From positions 815,001-879,000 of the forward strand of contig JBBBDQ010000351.1 of the NCBI GenBank assembly GCA_037127315.1: 64,000 nucleotides of DNA, read 5' to 3'. Positions within the stretch are counted from its first letter, which is position 1, and the number at the start of each line of letters is the position of its first letter. This document shows positions 43,931 through 55,649 of the stretch, piece by piece. The notes beneath the pieces were generated by a model. It was not told the origin of the DNA and did not search any database. It saw only the letters and a program-made list of their open reading frames with translations. The translations under genes were made by a program, and so were the position numbers. The DNA is from Ascarosepion bandense. Taxonomy: Eukaryota > Mollusca > Cephalopoda > Sepiida > Sepiidae.

Positions 43931-44084
43931 TGTATCAATAAATCCAAAAAGTGTGGATGGTTCTACACAAGCCTTCACCACTTTAATCAAATCACTCGTG
44001 TGGGTCTTCTGGCAGTTTACCTTGGTTTCATAACTGAAGCAATTAGGCTGTCAGATCCTCATACATTGAATTTGACAGGAGAGT

Positions 44085-45034
44085 CCATTATTATATATAA
44101 AAATGGATATTTCTATGCATGTGTGTTTGTGTGTCTTCATTCTAACAAACCCTACTCCTCTGAAACCCTTGGTCTGATTTCAGCCAAAACTGGGGCACTT
44201 GTTGATCATGACATGAACCCTTGATGTACACAAAAAATTTTCAAATCAATTTACAGGGTACAGCAGAAATCCCCAAAATGTTTAGAATTAATGAACTCTT
44301 TCCCAACCAGATGCCTTATTTGAATTCAACCAAAATCAAGTAACTTGTAGATCAAGGTTCAAACCTTTGATGTATACAAACATTTTTTGAATCATTGTGC
44401 AGGGTTTGTCAAAAATCAATGACAAACATAACTTCAGGTGATATTTTGCATACTTTTATGCATTTCTCCAAGACACTTCACTCAAATTCAACCAAAATCA
44501 AATCACTGGTAGATCAAGGTTTGATACTTTGATATACAAACAAAAAATTTCAATTTACAGACACAGTGCAGCAAAAATTAACAAAAAATGTTGCTTTTTT
44601 GCAATCATTTATTTCTCAGAAATGCTTAGTTGTATTCCAACAAAAATCGGGTCTTTTTTGTCACTTCTATCTTATCATATTCCATAACAATTTCACATGT
44701 TCTACAAGGTGTCAACCCCTCCAATGTTGCAGGGACAATGCATCCACCACTTCTGTATACCAATGTAATTGCATCACATTACAGGCTTTTGTAATGCCCA
44801 CCTCCGTTTTTCTAATTGTACAAACATTATTCCCATTTATTGCCAAAATTGACCAAACGTGTATCCTGTTTTACAAATACAACAAAACCAATAATTACTT
44901 TGCTTTTTTTTTTTTTTTTTTTTTAACTAACCTCTCATGGCAACCTCATACTGGAGATTTTTGAATAAACACTTGACCTCACCATTTCAACACAACCACT
45001 AAAAACCCCAAGCAACACTGGGTTATACAGCTAG
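44085..45034 (+). mobile_element. Helentron-like non-autonomous element, about 0.95 kb
   Basis: Starts with ttatatataaaaatggatat and contains three related internal blocks (tgatttcagccaaaactggg; attcaaccaaaatcaag at about 44334 and 44485; attccaacaaaaatcgg at 44634). Ends with ccaagcaacactgggttata then cagctag, the same type of 3' terminus as 8240. A (TA)n tract follows. Frames inside (44566-44964) have no Rep or helicase motif. Confidence 0.7.
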
Positions 45035-45055
45035 TATATATATATATATATATAT
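45034..45055. repeat. (TA)n microsatellite
   Basis: About 10 TA units abutting the Helentron-like 3' end. Confidence 0.85.
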
Positions 45056-45609
45056 TTATCTTGTTCAGTTTACAATGATGAAAAAAACATTTAATTGCTA
45101 CAAAAACTTCTTTTCTTTTCAGTACTCTTAGTTTAGTGTGGAATATTAATTATATAAAAAAAAAAAATCAAAACTAACACAGAAGAAATGTCCTGGTCTC
45201 AAACACTTTGAATTTCATTTCATCCTTGATCACACTGAACTAAAAATATTTGCAGAGATGGAATATATAACAATATATATGAAATCATAACAAAGTCTGT
45301 CTTAAACAGAAACAATAAACTTACAAATGAGGGAAGCTATTAAAAAGACTAAAGAATAATAAAACATCATATGTCGTTGAAGCTGGAATTTTGAAAATAG
45401 CTGAATATCTCCCCAAATTCAGTAAATGTCTCTATTTTATGAAAGTCTGGAATCAGAAATGCATTCTTAAAAAGTGGGTTTTATCAGGCATTAATTAACA
45501 GGCATTAATTAATGCTTTGTGGTACCAGAAAGCCCTGAAGACCTTCACACATACAAAGTTATATTAATTAAATCCATCATTGTAAAATGTTTAAATGAAC
45601 ATAATATAA
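45056..45609. other. no recognisable feature
   Basis: AT-rich; a short duplicated taacaggcattaatta phrase near 45480-45510; nothing else recognised. Confidence 0.35.
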
Positions 45610-47000
45610 ACTAGGCTCTTATGATTTTATACGACTCCTCACAACCAAGTTTGGTTTTCATTCTGATAAGATACAGTAATGGCATATATATTGTCAAACA
45701 ACACAAAGGAATTTCTTACTTCTCTCATGGGAAACTATCAGCCGGCTTTGTTGACCTCTCAGTAGCATATGACTATATCAATAGAGGCTTTCTCCCTCTC
45801 TATTAGGTGTAGTGGACATGGCCTACGTTCCTAATGAAAGGGGCACAAAATCACCCATGCCATACAGTCATGTAAATTACTCAGTGCCTTAGATTAATTA
45901 AATTCCTGTAGGTGGGAATTAAAAAATCTGACACACACATAAAAGCAGGCAGATTTTGGCAGATGGTGCTCAAGGTGTGTGGTGAAACGAGGATTTCTGG
46001 ATAGCAAGGAATATGTTTCAACAAGTTATCTGTGAGGTTCAAGGACAAAGATGTGGTGGTGAGGAACGTGAAACAGATTACAGCATACACATTACTACAT
46101 CAGAAACCACCTTCCAAATTGCAGATCCATAGAATGCATTGATCTAATAGATGAACTGTATCAATCTACAGTACCTTGCATGTCTGGTGAGGATCCAAAT
46201 ATGGAAACATTTAAAACCTTATCCAGAGTATGTGGAGGAGGAGGAAATGAGTCCCCCAGTCTATTTAATTTTTTTTAGACAATATCCTGCATATTTGCAA
46301 GCCCAGATATGAGGAAATGGGCACTTGAGTATTCTATACCACATAGTCAAAATAAATATACCAATAGAAGACAATGATTCTGCCTTCCTTCTCAAGGCTA
46401 ATGTACTGATGTAGGATAATATACTGATGACATGGTTATTCAAAGTTGGCAGACAATGCTGTTTTTCTGTTCAAGATCATTCCTATACAAAGTGCCTCAA
46501 GAAAAAGGATTTCAGGTAAACTTTTCCAAAACAGAAATTATGATATGCAATTAGAATGAAATCTGTGATGGCGCATACCCTGAATCTATCATACTAATTT
46601 AGAATTAGTAAATACTAAACAATTCAGATACTCAGTGCATAGATCAGTTATAACAAATTTAGTATAGGAGAAAATTAAATTGAATTTAGGATAGGCTGTG
46701 CCAGAGGTAACTTCACCCAACACTGCAAATTACTACAAAACCAAAATATTAACCTGACAGCTTGACTCGTTCTTGAATAGCCTCATCAGATCAAGACTTT
46801 CATGTGGATGTCATGCATGGCACCAAACCTGTTCAGAAATATCTAAACTGTCAGCTGTATTCAACCACTTTCTAAGATCAAGAGTAAAAATGGGCTTTGA
46901 GTGAATGAAGCCTGTGGGTCTTTGAAAAAATTGTCCCTCTTTGAACAAGGGACTGGCACAAGAGAATCACAGACAAAGAAACTACCAAATAAGAGACTAC
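45610..47000 (+). pseudogene. LINE-C reverse transcriptase remnant
   Basis: The RT motif A region AGFVDLSVAYDYINR (in 45621-45806), many frameshifts, a degraded middle (45990-46260), then the YTDDM catalytic box (46420-46434) followed by VIQSWQT and a SKTEIMICN-like stretch. The end near 46920-47000 reads as a degraded tail (LFEQGTGTRESQT). A different LINE from A and B judging by motif sequence. Non-functional. Confidence 0.8.
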
Positions 47001-47532
47001 ATCACTTGAAGACTATCAAGAGTGCCAACAACTAACGTGAAGATAAAATGATATAATCAAAATGTTGACATTCCACATTACTTCCAATAAAAAGTTAGGA
47101 GCCAATATTGGAAAGGGCTATTATAGGCACTGAACATAAAAAAATATATTTTTCTGAATAATTGCTTTAAGAGAAATATTTTATAAATTTCACATAAAAG
47201 CACTACTAGCTTCTTTGTCAATGAATGCCAAATGTTACTGCTAATATTACCAGTGAGTTGTCTTGTTGATAAGACTGGTCAAGAGCTGTGAATGTATGTT
47301 TAAAGTAATACATGTCAGGCTGTTATATCTTCAAACATTAGTAGAAATGAAATTTGGTTCTGAAGGTGTGAAATCAGAGATGGTCATTAAACCATTAAGA
47401 ATAACTTAGCTTGTTTAATTAAGCCAAAAATGCAACAAATTGGATAAAAAAATTGCCTTTCACAATGTTTCATCTTGTCAATTTGTGTTATTGCAAAGTT
47501 AATATGATATGTAATCCTATAGATTTTAGCCT
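47001..47532. other. no recognisable feature
   Basis: AT-rich; nothing recognised. Confidence 0.35.
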
Positions 47533-47805
47533 CTTATAATAATAATGTGTAACACACTTATAATAATCTGGTGTCTCTCGCGCTTATAATAATCTGGTGT
47601 CTCACGCGCTTATAATAATCTGGTGTCTCTCGCGCTTATAATAATCTGGTGTCTCACGCGCTTATAATAATCTGGTGTCTCACGCGCTTATAATAATCTT
47701 ATATCTGAAGCGCTTATAATATTCTTATATCTGAAGCGCTTATAATATTCTTATATCTGAAGCGCTTATAATCTTATAATTTTTAATGCTTATAATAATC
47801 TAACG
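47533..47805. repeat. 26-bp minisatellite with two unit types
   Basis: Five units of the type cttataataatctggtgtctc + (a/t)cgcg (47557-47686), then three of the type cttataat(a/t)atcttatatctg... ending aagcg (47687-47764), with degenerate units at both edges. The period is exactly 26 throughout the core. Confidence 0.95.
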
Positions 47806-48191
47806 ATGTTGCAGGGTATCATCTTCTTCAGAGAGTTTCTTTCTGCCAAATCTATTCTCCTATTTTGATATTCAGAATCGCTTGAATCCATTTTTAATCA
47901 ATGACCTGAGAATTGTATGTAGCTGATAGTTTAGACATTTCTGAAGATTTGGATGTACTATCAGTGTGTTCTGACTAGCATCAAAGTATCATTCACTGGT
48001 CTTTTGCTGAGGATCAGTGTTGTATCTGTGTATTCCAATCTCGAATTAAGATGTCCTTTTCTAGTTCTATAATTAGGATTAATGTACTATCTGTGTGTCC
48101 TGACTAGCATCAAGATGTTCCTTCCTGTTGACATTAGTATTATTATCTTTAATAATTTTGTGATTTGTTATTCAATAAGCCTTGTACTCTT
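47806..48191. repeat. short diverged duplication in otherwise unrecognised sequence
   Basis: tgtactatcagtgtgttctg + actagcatcaa (about 47953) recurs as tgtactatctgtgtgtcctg + actagcatcaa (about 48082). Otherwise nothing recognised. Confidence 0.6.
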
Positions 48192-48365
48192 GGGTGGGCG
48201 GGGATAGTGGGCTCAGATTGAAGAATCAGATGAGTTTCAATTTCAGACAAGTTCACTACATTCATTTACATTTTAATAACTATGGAAAAGGTGTGAACCT
48301 ATCTCTTCTCCCTTCAGCTATGGGTATATGGCAGGACCTTGGTTGGTGGCTAGTCAAGATGAAGT
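48192..48365 (+). mobile_element. strongly diverged SINE-1 copy
   Basis: Block order of SINE-1 is kept (gatagtgggctcagattgaa, gttcactacattcatttaca, ctatctcttctcccttcagc, atgggtatatggcaggacct, ttggttggtggctagtc) with heavy substitution. Confidence 0.6.
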
Positions 48366-48499
48366 GAAACTTAAATCAAACCAACCCAGTGTGGGTTGTG
48401 CTATCTTGCCCAGGAAAGACAACTACTAAAATAGCTGTTGTACATGTGGTGTTCCTATGACCCTATGAAATTCATGATTGTGAGCGAGAGGTTTGAAAG

Positions 48500-48910
48500 T
48501 TTCATCTGTAGGATAAAGATTGCAGGGTGGAGATTAATTCATCACCCACAAGGCTGTGTAAGCACTTTTTTGTGGTTTTTCTTTTTCTCTTGTTTAACCA
48601 GGTTATCACTGCATTCATTCTTGAAGAAGTAAAGCATTTGATGGACACTGAGTGGTTAGGTCTCCTGGATTGCAGCTCAGTTGAATCACTACCAATGCTT
48701 TCTTTGACCATTTCTGAGAAATCTCTTCAGGGAGTTCTTATATCTTCCCCACACCCATTGTCATGGTGCCCAATTGGGTGTTGACCAAACAACATAATCT
48801 TGGACTGGCATTGGTAGTCTATCCTGGAGACATGTCCTGCCAAGTATAGTTGTATCTTTGATGACATGATCTTTACTCCTGATGTTTGCCTTTTCAAGGA
48901 CTTTGACATT
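48500..48910 (-). pseudogene. LINE-D C-terminal remnant
   Basis: The minus strand from about 48900: KANIRSKDHVIK, then in the next frame YLAGHVSRIDYQCQSKIMLF and GQHPIGHHDNGCGED, then EEISQKWSKKA. The order (LxWxGHVxRM, LPK.LFG, GxxxKRYKD) is the C-terminal region of a LINE also seen at 59600-60135. Frameshifts throughout; no RT core. Confidence 0.75.
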
Positions 48911-48924
48911 TAAATCAACCATCT

Positions 48925-49560
48925 GACTGTGCATAGAATACTGTTGTAATATCTGGTCAGGTGCCCCTGCTGTTCATCTCGGTGTTCTCCAAAGGAAAAT
49001 CTGTAAGGTGATTGGTCGCAACCTGGCAGCTCGACTTCAGCCACTTTCTTACTGACGGGATGTGGCTTCCCTCTGTCTATTCTACAAATATTTTCATGGC
49101 TTCTGCTTTGAACTTAGGTCACTGGTGCCCCTCCTCAAGAATTTACTCATGTAACCAGACTGGCAACAAGGTCCCACCCATTTACGGTTAGACCAACCAA
49201 ATGCAGCTGACAATTCTACTCCATCAGCTTCTTTTCTCGCACTTCCCGCCTGTGGAACTCCCTTCCATATACTTGCTTTCTTAATGGCTACAACCTCCAG
49301 GAATTTAAATGCAATATCAATTCCCATCTCTTATTCACTTGACTTCAGTCCTTTCTCCATGACACTGTATATCCTGTTATTTTCCTTTCTCTCTACCTTC
49401 ACAATTGTCTTCACACCTGTGTTTCCATCCTTCTCTTACACTTTTTCTGACACCCCTGTAACTAGTTTGTCTTTCTTTTCACTCTCTTCTTACCTAAACC
49501 TTTCTCTTATGTAGCCCACTGCACATCAGTGGCATTATTGCCTTACTTGGTGTGAAACAA
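48925..49560 (+). pseudogene. LINE-B C-terminal remnant, plus strand
   Basis: The plus strand reads YCCNIWSGAPAVHLGVLQRK, ICKVIGRNLAARLQPLSY, RDVASLCLFYKYFHGF, RLATRSHPFTV, SFFSRTSRLWNSLP, NGYNLQEFKCNINSHLL, with frameshifts. The 3' region (49500-49560) ends atgtagcccactgca ... ggcattattgcctta. Opposite orientation to most other LINE-B copies here. Confidence 0.85.
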
Positions 49561-49739
49561 CTGAAAAAAAGATTGTTCTAATGGACGTTGAAGATGTTGC
49601 CAAGTAACACAGATAGAAGCACAAAGAGTTGCATGTGATTATGACAGGTAACCCACAACTCAGAACCATAGAGGAGAGTGGTCAGTCTGGCTCTATACAT
49701 ACTGACCTTCAGTGCTTGTCCGCAGGTGTTTGTTGTTCT

Positions 49740-49905
49740 ATTGTCTTCCACTTTTTTGTTATCACAACATTTTGGCCATTTTGTCCTCTGGCCTTCTTCA
49801 GGTGTATATCAATCTATGTAGCCTACAAGGAATTTTTAACTGAACCCTTTATTTAATCTAAGGGTATAGACTGTTCTTGTTCCACTCTTGTATGCCTAGG
49901 GATAT
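49740..49905. mobile_element. FB1 foldback fragment
   Basis: ttttgtcctctggccttctt, caggtgtatatcaatctatg, gaacccttta and agactgttcttgttccactc are FB1 left-arm blocks with a short internal insertion; the right arm is absent. Confidence 0.6.
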
Positions 49906-49919
49906 CATCAAGTTCTTAT

Positions 49920-50650
49920 TTTTAGTCCATTTTTATCATTTGTTTCACCCCAAGCAAGACAGAAATATCACTGGTGTGCTGGGTGTTGCAGTGAGAGAAT
50001 AAAAAAAAGTTCAGCGGATGTTGAAGAAAAGATAAGAGATGGATGGGAATCAAGTAGATAAAAAGATGGCAATTGATATTGCATTTAAACTTTTCTTAGC
50101 AAATGCAAGTGAGTTTCACAAACTGGAAGAGCAAGAAAAGAAAATTTTAAAGTAGGAGATGCAGTTATATATAACTATTTTCAAGGTAAAAGGATAGGAC
50201 CCTGATGCTAATCTAGTCAGTCAGTCAGTCAAGTGCCATACGTGATACACGCTTGGGGCGATCATGTCTCAAAAGAGACATAACTGACTGGGCAGAACAT
50301 TATCCTGCAGTAGATTGGTTGCCAACCAAGGCTATAGAACCCAATCTGTCCTGCTATTTAACCCATAACTGGAGGGAAGAGATGGATTAATACCTTTCCC
50401 AAAGGTATTTGTGCATAAGTGAGTGCAATGAATTCAACTGGAATTCAAACTTGACTCTCCAATTTCTTATTCTGAGTTGATATCCACTGCACGACAACAC
50501 ATATCCGCTAATCTAGTAGCATATATAAATACATGCGGTTGTGGTACCGGGGGGTGGGGGGAAAGCTCGTCAGAGCAGTTGACATAAAAATGCTTACTCA
50601 GGATTGATTATATTGCAGATCCTCCTTTGGATTTTGTCGAGTTAATGATA
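49920..50650 (-). pseudogene. LINE-B remnant split by a SINE-1
   Basis: Minus-strand LINE-B 3' region (49935-50000), tail codons (50000-50206) and, beyond the SINE-1 at 50217-50506, more LINE-B (50517-50645; aggattgattatattgcaga + tcctcctttggattttgtcg). Heavily mutated. Confidence 0.75.
50217..50506 (-). mobile_element. SINE-1, full length, 10-bp target-site duplication
   Basis: Direct repeat gctaatctag at 50207-50216 and 50507-50516. The head, on the minus strand, is the tRNA-like end (ggatatgtgttgtcgtgcag A-box region; a B-box gagtcaagtttgaattcc region); the 3' end is tcagtcagtcagtcaagtgc at 50217. 290 bp. Conserved 3' blocks across SINE-1 copies suggest a Ceph-domain-type cephalopod SINE; that name is inference. 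Confidence 0.95.
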
Positions 50651-51615
50651 ACCTGTTACCACTGAGTTCAAGTACATACTGCCCAGTCCAAGAATTGAAC
50701 TCACAATCACTATATCAAAACATTTATGAACCAACATTTTAATCCAGTAGGCTACAGCTATGCAGAAAATTACAGAAAATGCTTTCAATGAAAATATGTA
50801 TAGTTTCATTCTAGATGCTAGTCAGGTTATACTAATTATGAGAAAGCTGCCAATGTTAAAGTTATGAAAGTGGGGGAGAGAGAGATAGAGATAGAAAATT
50901 CACAGTAAGTCAACTGGTGTATCTACATAGAATACCTATTCAATTCTATAGAGTACAGATAAAACCAGGGATTATCTGTACTAAATAATAGACTTCTTTT
51001 AATATTGTGATTCTGTGGCTTTAATTCATAATTCCATTGAGTTAGATATGAAACTTCTCTTTTTTTCTGAAATGTTTTTTCAAGTCAAGTTATTGGTGCT
51101 AAATGAACACACCCACTGTGTTTGCCAATTGCCTCTTCACAATTATCTCTTGTGTCAGATGCCATAATTCAGCCAGAAGGCATCTTCTTTTAATGAGAAA
51201 CTTACAAGTGTTTTCTGAGCAACCAATTATTTATGAAGAAGAGATATTTTGGTTCTGGCTCTTTTTATTTTATTTATTGTCTCTTCTAACCCACAGAAAT
51301 TCCATGGTGCCTTATTTTAAAAATTTAATAAAGAAAAAATGTCTAGGTTTTTTTTTGGTTTTTTTTAAGTGAATTTCAAAGACAATATTCAAATATTTAC
51401 ATGTAGATATATTCAACAGCATCTGTGTCATTTTACATTGTTATATTTTACCATCTTTGAGGCAGCTTCATGATTCTATCTTCCCATAACTTTGCATCTT
51501 TGATGGATTAATCTAAATGGATTTTACAGGCTTCCAGTTCTTTCTAAAAGAATTTTATCAATATGGAAATAAGTAGTTATCCATTTGTGCAAAAATTCAC
51601 TTGATTCGTCTACAT
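50651..51615. other. no recognisable feature
   Basis: AT-rich; an 89-codon frame at 51103-51372 has no domain. Nothing recognised. Confidence 0.35.
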
Positions 51616-52195
51616 GCAATACTCTCATCTATGGAACCATCCCCATAAATGGTACATATCTTTTTATTGTTTATATTATGTTTTATTCTATGAAAATGCA
51701 TCACATTTTTCTTGATATTCACTCTTAACATGAAAATATTTAGAATTCACAATCCACACATAAATCAAGTAGGAGGCAGTGTTGAAATGTCATCTTCTGG
51801 AACTAACTACAAGCAATATTCTCATCTATAACACCATCCCCATAAATGGCAAATTTTTTTTTACTGTTAAATTAAATTTTTACCCTATGAAAATGCATCT
51901 CATTCTTGTCCATATCCACTTTTAACATGAAAATTTTAAAAATTCACAATTCACACATGAATCAAGTAAGATGTGTTGAAATGCCACCTCCTGGAACTAT
52001 CTACAAGCAATACTCTTACCTATCGCCACATCTCCGTAAATGGCACGTATCTTTTTACTGTTTAATTTTTGACCTAAGAAAATCTCATTTTTCTCCATAT
52101 TCATTTTTAACATGAAAATATTTAAAATTGAAAATCCACTCATGAATTAAGTAGAAGGATGCATTGAAATGTCAAATGTCACCTTTCTGAATATG
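51616..52195. repeat. three-copy tandem repeat, period about 195 bp
   Basis: Units begin at gcaata(c/t)tct near 51616, 51813 and 52007. Shared blocks: accatccccataaatgg, atctttttattgttt, ttttaacatgaaaatattta and tgttgaaatg(t/c)ca. About 80% similar by eye. Satellite-like unit length. Confidence 0.9.
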
Positions 52196-52768
52196 TAGAT
52201 ATGTCATAAATTTCAATCATGTGTAAAACAACTCATGTATTTGAATCCCCGCTTTTGTAAAACACTTAAAACCTTTTGTTTCAACAGAACAATTGACATA
52301 AGGATTTATTCTTCCCTCTTTTATCAAGTCAAACATGAGAAAAAGGCCTACTAATCTTGAAGCATGCACCCTGTGGGTAATGAGAGCATATCACCTGATC
52401 CAATAAACAGAACCCGGAAAATAATTGCTATAGCATAAGTTTTTTTCTTCTTTTTAATCACAAGTGACATTTTTATTCATAAATATGTAGAAATTGATAA
52501 AAAAAATTCATTTTCTTTTAAAAATAATCCTTTTTTTCTTACACTTGTTGTTTTGCTCTGCTTCAGTTACTGCGTTTATTTATTTTTAACTCTTTCAAAT
52601 TGTAAGTCTGTAGCTGCGATGGAATATAATGTTGCCTACAGCTAAATAAAGGCTTGTTTATAAAGTTATGATGCATAAAAAAAATAACACATCTTCATTT
52701 TTAAACATTTAAACACACACACACACACACTCACTCACTGAGTGAAAAATTTTCATATTTTTCTCTCT
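52196..52768. other. no recognisable feature apart from a short (CA)n run
   Basis: A CA tract lies at about 52711-52728, followed by tcactcactgagtg. No gene or element recognised. Confidence 0.4.
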
Positions 52769-52900
52769 GAATGTGGTGTAATGGTAAGCAATCTTGTCTT
52801 ACTAGAATCATTATAGTTAAGCCATAAATTCGATCATCACTGGGTGCTCCATACTTTTGGCCTTGTGCCAGACCTAAGCTGCACTTAGAAAATCACCTTG
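52769..52900 (+). mobile_element. SINE-2 copy
   Basis: gaatgtggtgtaatggtaag (A box), aaattcgatcatcactgggt (B box), ggccttgtgccagacctaag, cacttagaaaatcac. Confidence 0.85.
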
Positions 52901-52927
52901 TTCACATATATATATTTGGGTATATTG

Positions 52928-53058
52928 ATGTGGTGTAATAGTTAGAAAGCTTGTCTTGATAAATTAATTAAAATTAAGTAGTGAGTTCCCTCCTCACTGG
53001 ATCCCCTCTAATTTCAGCCTTGTGCCACATCTAAGCTGTGCTTAGCAAATCACCTCTT
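52928..53058 (+). mobile_element. SINE-2 copy in tandem with the previous one
   Basis: gatgtggtgtaatagttaga, agtgagttccctcctcactg, ttcagccttgtgccacatct and cttagcaaatcacctcttg; then a T-run. Same orientation as 52769-52900, about 30 bp apart. Confidence 0.85.
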
Positions 53059-53185
53059 GTTTGGGTTTTTTTTTTTTTTTCAACATTTTGTCACATGACA
53101 GATTCCATACTTGATAAACTTGATAAAAGAAGTGATTCTCTCTCTCTATTTCTCATCTATAATTTGGGTAGCAACCTTTTCTTTA

Positions 53186-53273
53186 AGCATGTTTTGTTGA
53201 AAACAACAGACAAGGAATAATTTATTAGTTTTTGATTTAATTTTTCCAGTATTCTTATGTTTTCTTTTTGCTA
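53186..53273. repeat. direct repeat, left copy (partner 54355-54448)
   Basis: aagcatgttttgttgaaaac ... ttccagtattcttatgtttt + ctttttgct closely matches 54355-54448. The two copies bracket the block containing the retroelement-like frame at 53684-54115. Confidence 0.8.
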
Positions 53274-53683
53274 GAGATAAGACATGTAAAAATGTTCCAT
53301 AATTATTTTTCCAAGCATTTTCAGCCACTTCACTGGCCATGCTATATTTTCTATGTTGTTTTTTTTCTCATGCTTTGACTGTAATTTATTTTGTGTTTTT
53401 GAAAAGGAGCATTCCTTAAAAGCTTTCACATGCAACTAGAAATTGTGTCAGTACCATTCTATTTTAAAAACTTTCAATACTCCATTTCCACTATTAAATA
53501 TTGTAAGGTTGATGGTAGGAGAGACTTGTTTGATATATAGTGCCTCTCTAATAGCAAGATGTTTATGATATTGTGATTCAAATATTATTCTTGCATTTTT
53601 GACCAGAATTTCCTTAAGGTTTCTTGTAAATTATGGGTTAATAAATGTTTTTTCATTGCACTTTGGTTTGATAAGTAGTATGT

Positions 53684-54115
53684 TTACTCAAAAAGGTGGT
53701 TTTTGTGTCTAATATAGGGAATTGATTTTTGTTGTAATCTAGTTGGTTGAGAGCTACATAGTTCATGTCTGATGATATTGGAATTTTTGCATAAATCTTT
53801 TGCAGCTGGTTTTAGTTTGCTTGTGAGGGTATTATTTTGTTTGTCGTGCAGAGAAAGGTTTTTCAAACTTTCTGCTTTCAGAAGATCTCTCAGATTTGGG
53901 TGTTTGATAATAAAATTTTTTTTTGTTAGCTGTTGGATGGATTGGTGGAGTATTTTGTTTTCGGTTTTTCTTTGAATGGGGTTGTATCTAAGTTGGAGGT
54001 GGCAATTTGGGCTGATATTCAAGAATTCAATTTGGCCATCAGTGAGTTTTTGATTGAACAAGTTTATGAAGTTACATTTGCCATTAGGTAGTAAAATTTT
54101 TCCTTTTTATAAGTT
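53684..54115 (-). pseudogene. possible Penelope-like or other retroelement N-terminal fragment
   Basis: The minus-strand frame from about 54115 reads PNGKCNFINLFNQKLTDGQI, EFLNISPNCHLQLRYNPIQR, then a Lys/Asn-rich helical stretch (IKHPNLRDLLKAESLKNLSL) and KPAAKDLCKNSNIIRHELC. The layout resembles, from memory, sequence ahead of the reverse transcriptase in Penelope-type elements. No catalytic motif is included, so the assignment is weak. Confidence 0.35.
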
Positions 54116-54354
54116 GCAGAATTGTTTTTAGTAATATTATATTTTTGGTTTTTGGTGGTTGAAATGGTGTTGTACTCATTGTAGTTTGTAGAATATTTTT
54201 GTATTTTTTAATTTCAGTTTTAAAATTCTGTATCTTTTCTTTAGCTATTGTCAGTTGTCGTTCTACAAGGGTTTTCTAGAATGTGCTAGTATTATGTACC
54301 TTACTGACTGCTGGTTTGTGTAACATGATTAATGTATATTTGGGCAGTAATATT
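54116..54354. other. no recognisable feature
   Basis: Probably degraded upstream part of the same minus-strand retroelement; not assignable by eye. Confidence 0.3.
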
Positions 54355-54448
54355 TCTTTAAACATGTTTTATTGAAAAAAACTGATAAGGAAGGTTTTAT
54401 TAAATTTAGATTAAATTTTTCCAGTATTCTTACACGTTTTCTTTTTGC
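54355..54448. repeat. direct repeat, right copy
   Basis: Partner of 53186-53273; the LINE-A fragment begins at its right edge. Confidence 0.8.
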
Positions 54449-55460
54449 TGATGGAGATGCTTGTCAGCCTTGACATATTTGGGAAAGATCTAAGAGTAAT
54501 CAAGAATCTCTACTGGCAGCAAACCACCTGCATATGGGCAGGTAATGAATTCAGCAGATATACAAAGATAGAAAGGGACGTAAGAAAAGGATGTGTCTTT
54601 TCACCAGATCTATTCTACTTGTACAGTGAGACTATTTTGAGGACTCTAGAAGTTTTGCCAGGATTCATCATTGGAGGCCACAATTTAAAGAACATATGGT
54701 ACACAGATGATACAGTGCTGATAGCAGATACAGAAAGGAAATTACAAGACCTCCTACAAAAGGTAGCTGAAGAGAGTAACTGCAAGAAAACTGAATGCAT
54801 GGTTATCGGCAAAAAGGGTAGCCAAAAATGTCAAATACAGGTGGGGGGTACTAAAATCAAGCAGGTACAAAAATTTAAATACCTGGGAAGTGTTCTAACA
54901 GAAGATGGAAAGTGCAACACAGAGATTCAAAGGTGAATTGGCATGGCAAAAGAAGCATTCCAGAAGTTGAGTAAAGTATTAAGAAACAGGACAATTTTGC
55001 TAGAAACAAAGAAAAGAGTACTGAATTGCTATATCTTCAATATAGCAGTGAATGCTGGACAATATCATCAAAGATGAAGGAAAAACTTGAAGCAACTGAA
55101 ATGTGGTTCTACAGATAGATGCTGTGGATATCATGGATCGAGCATGTGAGCAACAATGAGGTCTTGGAAAGGATGAAAAGGAAATTAATACTGAGTATCA
55201 GGAAGAGACAGCTGAAGTTCCTGAGACACGCAATGAGGAAGGAGTGCTTGGAGAATCTGATACTAACAGGCCAGATAGAGGGGAAAAAAGAGACAGGGGA
55301 AAGCAACAGATAACATATTTGAAGGACCTGATCAGGTGGATGATGGAACGAGGATTGCATCGTGTAACAGGAGAAGGCATGTTCAGAGCCACCAGGGATA
55401 GGGAAACGTGGAAAGCCATGATCGCCTACGTCCTGAAGGGACAGGGCACATAGAAGAAGA
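54442..55460 (+). pseudogene. LINE-A reverse transcriptase through C-terminus, longest copy
   Basis: Open 54445-54936: LDIFGKDLRVIKNLYWQQTT, DVRKGCVFSPDLFYLYSETI, then the catalytic box NIWYTDDTVLIADTERKLQD (YTDD in place of YADD), NCKKTECMVIGKKGS and KFKYLGSVLTEDGKCNTEIQ. A TGA at 54934-54936 follows. Then, across frameshifts, FQKLSKVLRNRTILLETKKR, a deletion at the YGSECW box, KRQLKFLRHAMRKECLENLI and the tail ITYLKDLIRWMMERGLHRV ... MIAYVLKGQGT. The endonuclease and motif A are missing (5' truncation). Not functional. Confidence 0.92.
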
Positions 55461-55648
55461 CAAAAGATCACCAAGTTTAAGTTACATGTAACAGATTCAA
55501 AAGTTTTATGATTATTGTTAGAATGGGAGTTGACACAGATCAGTTTATGGGTGTCTTTAATATAAATATACCTTCATTTTAAGTGAGTTGGAACACAAAC
55601 GTTCAAGTGTGCAGTTGAGTAAGATATGCTTTGACACAGCAGACTATG
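55461..55648. other. no recognisable feature
   Basis: Short AT-rich spacer after the LINE-A tail; no 3' simple-repeat tail is obvious. Confidence 0.35.
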
Positions 55649-55649
55649 C

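Noticed and set aside
44566..44964. 132-codon frame as a gene
   Set aside because: Lies wholly inside the Helentron-like element and shows no Rep, helicase or other domain.
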